Below are positions 1-6,365 of a stretch of DNA of 11,787 bases, in pieces. The notes beneath the pieces were generated by a model. That model saw only the letters and a program-made list of their open reading frames with translations. It did no database searches and had not been told where the DNA came from. Source of the stretch: Silvimonas sp. (lineage in GTDB: Bacteria; Pseudomonadota; Gammaproteobacteria; Burkholderiales; Chitinibacteraceae); NCBI GenBank assembly GCA_030151005.1, contig JASLES010000290.1:1-11787 (forward strand), written 5' to 3'. Within the stretch, counting starts at the first letter, position 1, and each line of letters opens with the position of its first letter. Position numbers and translations under genes: made by a program.

Positions 1-1
1 G

Positions 2-1453
2 CCGATTATCTCCAGCAAAGGCCAGGTGGTTGGCACGTTTGCGTTCTATTACCGTGAAAAACGCGGCCCGGATGAATTTCACCGGCGGCTGGTGAGCGTG
101 TGCGTCAATCTGTGCGCACTGGCGCTAGAGCGTGAGGCCGCACGAGAGCAAATCCGCAAACTGGCGTTTTATGACAGCCTGACCGGTTTACCCAATCGCA
201 GCCTGTTGCTGGCCAAGGCAGAGCAAGCCATTGCCGGTGCGGCGCGTGACCGGACGCAACTGGCCGTCCTGTTTATTGATCTGGACCGCTTCAAGCAGAT
301 CAACGACACCCTGGGGCATACGGTCGGGGACGAGGTGCTGCGGCTGGCGGCGCAAAGACTAAGCGACGGTCGTCGCGGTTCGGATATTGTTGGTCGTCTG
401 GCTGGGGATGAGTTTGTGCTGGTGCTGCCACAGTGCGATGCCCGCCGGGTGGCCGACGTGGTAGACCAGCTTTTGCATAGTCTGGGTCAGCCGCACCGGA
501 TCAACGACGCCACGCATGTGATTTCCGCCAGCGTGGGCATTAGCCTGTATCCGGGTAATGGGGAAGATATCGAAACCCTGCTGCGGCGCGCGGATATTGC
601 CATGTATGAAGCCAAGGCCGGCAATCGCGGTAGCTACAGTTTTTTCAGTAACGAGATGAACTTGCGGGCGCAGGAGCGCCTGGCGCTGGAAAACGCCCTG
701 CGCGAGGCCATTGAGCAGCAACAACTGCGCCTGCATTACCAGCCACAAGTGATGGTTGAAGACGGGCGTTTGTACGGTGTAGAAGCGTTGGCCCGCTGGC
801 ATCACCCGGTGCTGGGCGAGATTTCTCCGGCACGGTTTATCCCGCTGGCAGAAGAATCCGGCCTCATCGGCCATCTTGGTTTATGGGTGCTGGAAGAAGC
901 CTGCCGGCAACTGGCCGACTGGCAGTCTCGCGGCATTGCGGTGCCCAGTGTGGCGGTCAATTTGTCGCCAACCAGTTTTCACAATGTAGAACTACCGGAC
1001 ATCATCAGTACCTTGCTGACGCGCTACCAACTGGCGCCGGCAAGCCTGATGCTGGAGATCACGGAAAACGTACTGATTGATGGCAATGCCGCCACGCTGG
1101 AAACCATCAAGGAAGTCCACGCGTTGGGCGTCAAATTGTCCATGGATGATTTTGGTACGGGGTATTCCAGTTTGAGTTATCTGCGGCGCTTGCCGGTCAG
1201 TGAACTGAAACTGGATAAAAGCTTTGTGCACGATCTGGCGCACGACCAGACGGCGCAGGCTTTGTCTGAGGCCGTGATCCGCATTGGCGAGAGCCTGAAT
1301 CTGGTGGTGGTGGCCGAAGGCGTGGAAGACGAAAAGCAGCTCAAGTTGTTACGGCAGCAGGGTTTTCACGTCATTCAGGGTTTTTATCTGGCCAAGCCTT
1401 TGCCCGCGCCCATGCTGGAAGGCTGGTTGCAAAAACGCAGTACTGACGCCTGA
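2..1453 (+). CDS. GAF-GGDEF-EAL cyclic di-GMP signalling protein (5' partial)
   Basis: Likely makes and/or degrades cyclic di-GMP in the cytoplasm. The frame is open to the left edge, so the true start lies outside; the GTG at 26 is internal. Counting from the codon at base 2, residues 1-45 read like the last strand and helix of a GAF domain (GQVVGTFAFYY, then an LALER helix). A GGDEF domain follows (about 54-213) with DSLTGLPNR, the metal-binding FIDLDRFK and a signature reading AGDEF (134-138). An RxxD inhibitory site, R125-D128, lies five residues before it. The EAL domain (about 222-475) keeps EALARW (261), VNLSP, LEITEN, DDFGTGYSS (382-390), the K of LKLDKSF and AEGVE, so phosphodiesterase activity is expected. 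AGDEF variants can be active, so cyclase activity is open. The gene converges on the hybrid kinase with an 18-base gap and no clear terminator between. Confidence 0.95.
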   Translation, partial: PIISSKGQVVGTFAFYYREKRGPDEFHRRLVSVCVNLCALALEREAAREQIRKLAFYDSLTGLPNRSLLLAKAEQAIAGAARDRTQLAVLFIDLDRFKQINDTLGHTVGDEVLRLAAQRLSDGRRGSDIVGRLAGDEFVLVLPQCDARRVADVVDQLLHSLGQPHRINDATHVISASVGISLYPGNGEDIETLLRRADIAMYEAKAGNRGSYSFFSNEMNLRAQERLALENALREAIEQQQLRLHYQPQVMVEDGRLYGVEALARWHHPVLGEISPARFIPLAEESGLIGHLGLWVLEEACRQLADWQSRGIAVPSVAVNLSPTSFHNVELPDIISTLLTRYQLAPASLMLEITENVLIDGNAATLETIKEVHALGVKLSMDDFGTGYSSLSYLRRLPVSELKLDKSFVHDLAHDQTAQALSEAVIRIGESLNLVVVAEGVEDEKQLKLLRQQGFHVIQGFYLAKPLPAPMLEGWLQKRSTDA

Positions 1454-1471
1454 GCGCCCGGCGGGGCCAGA

Positions 1472-4400
1472 TTAGTTGCCCGGCGCGTCACCCAGCCGTC
1501 CGGTCAGCCGTAACAGCGGCGGAATAACCGCCTCCAGATCAATCGGCTTGCCCACATGATCATTCATGCCGGATGCCAGGCACTCCTCGCGGTCTGCGGT
1601 GGAGGTATTGGCGGTCATGGCCAGAATGGGCAGGGCGGCAAAGCGCGCGTCGGCACGGATGCGCCGGGTGGCTTCCATGCCGTCGATATCCGGCATCTGG
1701 ACATCCATGATCACCGCGTCAAAGGTTTGCCCACCCTGGGTGATCATGGCAACGCCTTCCAGCCCGCCTTCAGCCAGGCTGACTGTCGCCCCTTCGCCAG
1801 ATAGCAATTCTGACGCCACATGACGATTAAGCGCGTTGTCTTCCACCACCAGAATCTGCATGCCTTTGAGCCGGCCCTGGGGCTGATTGCGCGGGGCCTT
1901 GTGCTGGGGCGCGCTGATGCCATCGAGCACGTGGTAAACGGTGTCGATCAACTGGCCGGGCGTAAAGGGTTTGGCCAGCGTGTCGGCAAACACCGGGCTA
2001 GCCACCGTGATGGAACGCAACAGTGCGTCGTCACCTGGGCGCGTCAGCAAAATGGTGCGAGTGACTTCTTCTGCGCCGGGCAATTGCCGGATACGGCCGG
2101 CTGCGGCAAGGCCATCCATTTCTGGCATGTCCCAATCCATCAGCGCGATATGAAAGGGCATGTTGTCGTCCAGCGCTTTTTGCACGGCGGCACAAGCACT
2201 GGCCCCGTCGGATGAGGCCTGCACGGCCCAGCCCAGCCCGCGCAACATGGTCGCCATAATGCGCAAAGCCACCGGGTTGTCGTCGACGACCAGCGCACGA
2301 ATGGCGCGGGCAGGGGGTGTCGCGGTTTCTTCCTGAGCAGCCAGGCTGATACAGAACCAGAAGCGGCTGCCTTCGCCCTGAGTAGACTCAACGGCCAGGT
2401 CGCCGCCCATCAATTGCACCAGTTGCCGGGAAATCGCCAGCCCCAGGCCGGTGCCGCCAAAGCGGCGGGTGGTAGAGGCTTCGGCCTGCTGGAACCCTTC
2501 AAAAATATGGCCAATCTGCTCGGGCGAGATGCCGATGCCGGTATCGCGCACGGCGATCTCTAGCCGCACCCGGTCGCCATCCCAACCGCAGTAGCGCAGG
2601 GATACGACGACCTCGCCCTGTTGCGTGAACTTGAGCGCGTTGCCGGTCAGGTTGATCAGAATCTGCTGGAGCCGCAGCCGGTCGCCAATCAACACGCGCG
2701 GCAGGCGGGCATCCACTTCGTATAACAGTTCTACCGTCTTGTGCCCGATATTGCCAGAGAGCACGGTGGCCAGATCCCGCAGGAGCGACTCCACTTCAAA
2801 CGGGTGTGGATCCAGTTGCAATTTGCCGGCATCGATCTTGGAAAAATCCAGCACGTCGTTCAGCAACCCCAAGAGGGCTTGCGCGGCATTCTGGGTTTTA
2901 TCGACATAGTCTCGCTGGCGTGCATCCAGATCGGTCCACTGCAATAGTTGCAGCAGCCCCAATACCGCGTTCATCGGTGTGCGGATTTCATGACTCATGT
3001 TGGCGAGGAAGGTCGATTTCGCCTCGCTCGCGGCTACGGCCTGTTCTTTGGCCTGGCGCATGCTGTCTTCAAACTGCTGCTGCACCGTGACATCCCGGTT
3101 GATGCCGGTCAGACGCGTAGCCACGCCCTGGTTATCGCGCTCGACCTGGGCCGATGCCTGAATGAAGCGCACCCGGCCATCCGGCAGCACAATGCGGAAA
3201 ATCGCGGAAAACGTGCCCTGGCCGATGATCGCATCGTCAAGGCTAGCCAGTGCGGCGGGCAGGTCGTCCGGGTGGACGCGGGCGCGCCAGTGTTCAAAAT
3301 TAAGCCCGCCTTCACGCAGCTTGAGTGGTTGTTCGTAGAACTGGAACATGCGCGGGTTCCACTGCAGACTGTTGTCTGCCAGCGTCCAGCTCCAGATGCC
3401 CAGTTCTGCTACCTCTGCGGCCATTAACAACTGATCGCGTGCGGCCAGCAGGGCGCGCTTGTACTGATGCTGCTCGGTCACATCGGTAAAGATGCCCAGA
3501 TAGCCCACCAGCTTGTTCTCTCCCTTTTCATCTTCACGCATGGCCGACACCGACAACAGCGCCCGAAAACGGCTACCGTCTTTGCGGACCATGGTCCATT
3601 CCCGGGTTTCTGCTTCGCCATGCATGGGCCGGACCAGGGTGGGCAGCATGCCTTGTGGCAAGGGCTCGCCCAGGGTTTTTTCCAGATCGGCGCTGTATGT
3701 CGCCAGCTCTTCCGGTACATGAAACGCCTTGGGTGAAATCTTGCCGATGACCTCGCTGGCGCCATACCCCAGCAAACGCTCTGCACCACGGTTGAAGATG
3801 CGCACAGTGCCGCTGGCATCGCCCGCAATAATCGAAACCTCGGTAGCGGCCTGTAACAGGTTTCCCAGCAAGTCATGCAGGCTTTTATAGCTGGCTTCAC
3901 GCTCTGCCAGACGCAGATTGGCAAGGCGCACTTGCTCTAGCGCCGCAGCCACTACCACGGGCGGCAGCAAGGTCAGGATAAAGGGCAGGAAGAACCACAC
4001 GTTGACGTGCTGCCCCAGCGTTTTTGGGGGCTCAAACACCCCCAGTGAGACCAGGGTGCCCATGCAGATTGAGCACGCCAGAATACCCGGCGCAACCACT
4101 TCCAGCGGTGCCAGCGCGGCCAGCAAGGTCAGCGACACCGAAACATAGACATACGGAAAGGGCAATTGCGCTGGTGCGTATATGGCCATGGCGACGGCCA
4201 GCAAGAGCAGCAACAAGGCATTGCGCCCGCGCAGCGCCGTCAGCACGCGCCGCCAGCCCCGCGCCAGTACAGTCAAACCCAAAGGCAGCAGGGACACCGT
4301 ACCCACCACGCTGCCCAGAAACCAGGAAAGCAAGACATTGAAATAGTTTGAGGAGTCATGCAGCGACAACAAGGTGGCGCCAATGAGCGCGCCCACCAGG

Positions 4401-4828
4401 CAGGCGGGCAGGGTGACGAGGGCCAGGGTGGGCATCAACCGAGTGGGATCGCTGATTGTTTGGGCCGGGCGTCCGCACAAGTGCAACAGCCAGCCGCCCA
4501 GCAGCATTTCGCACACATTGCCGGGTTGAAACATCAGTGAATGCAAAAAAGGTGTGCCCAGCGCGCGATGAACCAGCAGATCCGCAACCGCCATACCCAG
4601 CAACAACAGTGGCCACTGTTTGGGTGGTCTGGTTTGCAGGACGATCACACCCAGCGCATTGGCATACCAGAGGTTAGCGATGCTGCCGCTTTGCCGTGAC
4701 AGGACAATGGCGCCCATAGCCAGAAAAAAATACAGAACCATCGACGTGGGCAGCACATGCCGCAAGGCGCAATGCGCCGCTGCGGCGTCGGTCTCGACGT
4801 CGCTGGTGGGTTGCTGCGGTTCAAACAT
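1472..4828 (-). CDS. MASE1 hybrid sensor histidine kinase with two receiver domains
   Basis: An inner-membrane sensor kinase that phosphorylates itself and passes the phosphate to its own receivers. Residues about 28-300 form a MASE1-type sensor with eight to ten hydrophobic spans and a motif around ANLWYANALG (51-60). Two PAS/PAC modules follow (about 312-455, ending TDVTEQ, and 460-585). HisKA carries FLANMSHEIRTP with H613. HATPase_c has the N box (N726, N730), DTGIGIS (762) and GGTGLGLAIS (791). REC1 (about 842-968) has D898 and K953; REC2 (about 990-1110) has VVEDN, D1042 and K1094. There is no Hpt or DNA-binding domain, so a separate phosphotransfer protein or regulator is needed, and none is in view. 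The stimulus is unknown. The ATG at 4828 has no good Shine-Dalgarno and sits one base after the stop of a 34-codon ORF, suggesting translational coupling. Confidence 0.96.
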   Translation of the reverse strand: MFEPQQPTSDVETDAAAAHCALRHVLPTSMVLYFFLAMGAIVLSRQSGSIANLWYANALGVIVLQTRPPKQWPLLLLGMAVADLLVHRALGTPFLHSLMFQPGNVCEMLLGGWLLHLCGRPAQTISDPTRLMPTLALVTLPACLVGALIGATLLSLHDSSNYFNVLLSWFLGSVVGTVSLLPLGLTVLARGWRRVLTALRGRNALLLLLLAVAMAIYAPAQLPFPYVYVSVSLTLLAALAPLEVVAPGILACSICMGTLVSLGVFEPPKTLGQHVNVWFFLPFILTLLPPVVVAAALEQVRLANLRLAEREASYKSLHDLLGNLLQAATEVSIIAGDASGTVRIFNRGAERLLGYGASEVIGKISPKAFHVPEELATYSADLEKTLGEPLPQGMLPTLVRPMHGEAETREWTMVRKDGSRFRALLSVSAMREDEKGENKLVGYLGIFTDVTEQHQYKRALLAARDQLLMAAEVAELGIWSWTLADNSLQWNPRMFQFYEQPLKLREGGLNFEHWRARVHPDDLPAALASLDDAIIGQGTFSAIFRIVLPDGRVRFIQASAQVERDNQGVATRLTGINRDVTVQQQFEDSMRQAKEQAVAASEAKSTFLANMSHEIRTPMNAVLGLLQLLQWTDLDARQRDYVDKTQNAAQALLGLLNDVLDFSKIDAGKLQLDPHPFEVESLLRDLATVLSGNIGHKTVELLYEVDARLPRVLIGDRLRLQQILINLTGNALKFTQQGEVVVSLRYCGWDGDRVRLEIAVRDTGIGISPEQIGHIFEGFQQAEASTTRRFGGTGLGLAISRQLVQLMGGDLAVESTQGEGSRFWFCISLAAQEETATPPARAIRALVVDDNPVALRIMATMLRGLGWAVQASSDGASACAAVQKALDDNMPFHIALMDWDMPEMDGLAAAGRIRQLPGAEEVTRTILLTRPGDDALLRSITVASPVFADTLAKPFTPGQLIDTVYHVLDGISAPQHKAPRNQPQGRLKGMQILVVEDNALNRHVASELLSGEGATVSLAEGGLEGVAMITQGGQTFDAVIMDVQMPDIDGMEATRRIRADARFAALPILAMTANTSTADREECLASGMNDHVGKPIDLEAVIPPLLRLTGRLGDAPGN

Positions 4829-4829
4829 G

Positions 4830-4934
4830 TTAGCGGCGCTTGGGCGCGACGGTCAGTCTGCGGCGGATCACAAGTAGCAATGAGATTGACGCAAACGCCG
4901 CAAGCAGAAAGGTCAGAAGAGATGACGCGTCCAT
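4830..4934 (-). CDS. Small single-span membrane protein upstream of the kinase
   Basis: A 34-residue ORF read by eye. It starts MDASSLLTFLLAAF, continues with a hydrophobic stretch to about residue 23 and ends in the basic tail RRRLTVAPKRR. By the positive-inside rule it would be an inner-membrane peptide with its C-terminus in the cytoplasm. The ATG at 4934 is preceded at five bases by GGGGGAG (complement of 4940-4946), the best ribosome binding site in this part of the window. Its TAA (4830-4832) is separated by one base from the kinase ATG, which lacks its own site. The pair is therefore probably one operon with coupled translation. I do not recognise the family. A kinase accessory peptide (in the manner of MgrB with PhoQ) is an analogy only; it could instead be just a leader whose translation opens the kinase start. 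Confidence 0.68.
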   Translation of the reverse strand: MDASSLLTFLLAAFASISLLLVIRRRLTVAPKRR

Positions 4935-5536
4935 AAGGGCTCCCCCTGAAGAGTAAAAGCTGACTTGCACTGCCCCCTATCCGGCTGCAACAGCGTGCCG
5001 CAATGGTTTTTCTGGCAATGTTTGTCAGAAATATCCTGCGCTATGCCCGTGGCGTCGATACTGCTGAACGCACTGGCGTTTTCCTCGATTTGCATGAACT
5101 GGAGCATGTTGTCGCCACTTTTTGTGGCGCTCTTTCATCGTGGCGCATCAACCTCAACGGTAAGCAAGGTGGTGCGCTCACCCTTAATGTAGACAGAAAT
5201 CTGACGACGTGTGCAGAGGATGACAAAAGGATATGAAGTCACGCCAATCGGTGGTGTCCAAGGGGCGGGCAGATGGCGCAATGGCTGGGGTTTCTGTGGG
5301 TGATTTGTATTTGAGAACAAGGCCTTGGTGCTTGCGGTGCTTGTGTCGGATGGCGTGCGCGGGGCATCAGGGTTACGCGACTGGCGTGGCGTGAATTGGT
5401 AAGTTAAAAACTTTCTATTGCGTCTTTTGAGTGTCGGCGGGCCACCGATCGCAGGCTATCAATTGGCTATCGATAGGCCGTTTTTCCCGCTTGGTGTTCG
5501 CTGCAAGCACAGCGCTTGCGTAGCAAAACCGGGTAG
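4935..5536. other. Gene-poor interval upstream of the kinase operon
   Basis: About 600 bases with no gene I can support. It should contain the promoter of the small membrane ORF and kinase, because the hairpin at 5537-5568 should stop readthrough from the tetR-type gene, but I found no convincing -35/-10 pair on the minus strand. A 77-codon open frame on the plus strand (5003-5236) has codon choice not unlike its neighbours but no ribosome binding site and no recognisable motif. A 64-codon minus-strand frame (4913-5107) overlaps it and the small ORF. Minor structure: a hairpin with stem CGCCAC/GTGGCG and loop TTTTT (5113-5129), a direct repeat GGCTATC (5454-5460 and 5465-5471), and the palindrome CTATCGATAG (5467-5476). 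Confidence 0.4.
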
Positions 5537-5568
5537 AAACAAAAGCCGTCTGAAAACGGCTTTTGTTT
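5537..5568 (-). terminator. Intrinsic terminator of the tetR-type gene, with uptake-sequence-like core
   Basis: A perfect 13-base-pair stem (5537-5549 with 5556-5568) closes a six-base loop (CTGAAA). The core is GCCGT/ACGGC, flanked by A-rich and T-rich arms, so it can act in both directions. It begins four bases past the stop of the leftward tetR-type gene and would terminate that transcript. Bases 5545-5554 read GCCGTCTGAA, identical to the ten-base neisserial DNA uptake sequence; in Neisseria that element is often built into terminators. Confidence 0.85.
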
Positions 5569-5571
5569 ATC

Positions 5572-6258
5572 TCATATGGTGGGGGCGGCGGCTGCGCCAT
5601 CGCCCGCCTGGCGCGTCAATCCGCCAGTCAGTAGTGCCGTGGCGTGCCGGATAATCTGTTCTTCGTTGACCTTGCTGTGAAAGGTGTCCGGCTTCAGTTT
5701 GGGGCGCATGGCCAGTGGCAGCATGGTCAGGCCAATGACGCTGGTAAAGACCAACAGCGGTTCCAGATCAGGGTTGATGCGGCCTTCTTTTTGCCAGCGC
5801 TGCAAAGTGCCAATCACCACGGAATCTTTGCGCTCGCCAAAGCGCAATTTAACCCGCTCGGCCAGGGCCGGGTCTTCGCTAATCATTTCCCGAATCCAGA
5901 ACGGGCCAAACCACGGGTGTTTGGTGTTCAGTTCCACCAGGCGCCGCACAAAGTTGGACATGGTGGCGACGGGGTCATCTGGCGTGGCTTCAAACACGCC
6001 TTCGAAATAAGAGCGAACCGGCATGATGCGTTCTTCCAGCAAGGCATCCAGCAATTGTTCGCGGGTTTTGAAGTAATAGTGTGCGGCAGAGGGCGTAATG
6101 CCCGCGGCCTTGGTGATGGCCGCCATGGTGACATACGGCGTACCTTGGCCGGCAAGCAGCGTCTGGCCGATATCCAGCAAGCGCTCACGCTGGTTTTCTT
6201 GACCTTCACGTTGGGCGGGCCGCCCTGGGCGGCGGGGTGGCGACACTTCCTGGGTCAC
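5572..6258 (-). CDS. TetR/AcrR-family transcriptional repressor
   Basis: Probable repressor of the divergent MFS exporter and perhaps of itself. The start is placed at the GTG at 6258 (228 residues) because CGGAGG (complement of 6263-6268) lies four bases before it; a longer frame reaching 6330 would run through the exporter's -35 element and has a non-family-like N-terminus. From this start, the N-terminal arm is basic (RRPGRP at 9-14), the first helix begins near residue 22, and the DNA-binding helix-turn-helix lies at about 44-64 (TMAAITKAAGITPSAAHYYF). The C-terminal ligand-binding/dimerisation half (about 70-228) contains HPWFGPFWIREMI and a hydrophobic helix near FTSVIGLTMLPLAM. The tail ends in a small alanine-rich stretch. 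The inducer is unknown but is likely a substrate of the exporter. The gene ends at a strong hairpin terminator. Confidence 0.93.
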   Translation of the reverse strand: MTQEVSPPRRPGRPAQREGQENQRERLLDIGQTLLAGQGTPYVTMAAITKAAGITPSAAHYYFKTREQLLDALLEERIMPVRSYFEGVFEATPDDPVATMSNFVRRLVELNTKHPWFGPFWIREMISEDPALAERVKLRFGERKDSVVIGTLQRWQKEGRINPDLEPLLVFTSVIGLTMLPLAMRPKLKPDTFHSKVNEEQIIRHATALLTGGLTRQAGDGAAAAPTI

Positions 6259-6305
6259 ATGGCCTCCGGTTTTGTGGGCAGATGATAGCAGCAGCACGTA
6301 CCCCA

Positions 6306-6335
6306 TTGACATGTATAGCTGCTCATCCATATATT
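6306..6335 (+). promoter_or_regulatory. Sigma-70 promoter of the MFS exporter gene
   Basis: A perfect -35 hexamer TTGACA (6306-6311) is followed after 18 bases by TATATT (6330-6335), five of six to the -10 consensus. Transcription would begin near 6342, inside the palindrome and about 24 bases before the exporter ATG. Confidence 0.7.
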
Positions 6336-6356
6336 AATTGAATCATCAATTAATAT
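6331..6356. promoter_or_regulatory. Palindromic operator for the TetR-type repressor
   Basis: A 26-base inverted repeat with perfect 11-base arms (ATATTAATTGA and TCAATTAATAT) around the spacer ATCA. It overlaps the -10 element and the expected transcription start of the exporter gene and lies in the divergent intergenic region with the tetR-type gene, the standard layout for local TetR-family repression. A bound dimer would block RNA polymerase at the exporter promoter and probably affect the divergent promoter too. Assignment to this repressor is by position; binding is not shown. Confidence 0.8.
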
Positions 6357-6365
6357 TGAACAACA

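Noticed and set aside
359..874. A 171-codon minus-strand frame
   Set aside because: It is antisense to the GGDEF and EAL domains, which carry unmistakable motifs.
1454..1500. Complementary G+C-rich bases between the two convergent stops as a shared terminator
   Set aside because: Only about five base pairs can form, with a long loop and no U-tract; this is too weak to call.
5113..5129. A hairpin CGCCAC-TTTTT-GTGGCG
   Set aside because: It is only a six-base stem with no T-run after it on either strand and not at a gene end, so it is not called as a terminator.
5454..5476. GGCTATC direct repeat and CTATCGATAG palindrome
   Set aside because: They are short, not near a start codon or promoter that I can identify, and could occur by chance; noted in the interval entry only.
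5644..6285. A 213-codon plus-strand frame
   Set aside because: It is antisense to the TetR-type gene, whose helix-turn-helix is clear; it has no motifs and no ribosome binding site.
6259..6330. A 24-residue N-terminal extension of the TetR-type protein to an ATG at 6330
   Set aside because: It would cover the exporter -35 and spacer, has no Shine-Dalgarno and adds non-family sequence, while the GTG at 6258 follows CGGAGG.
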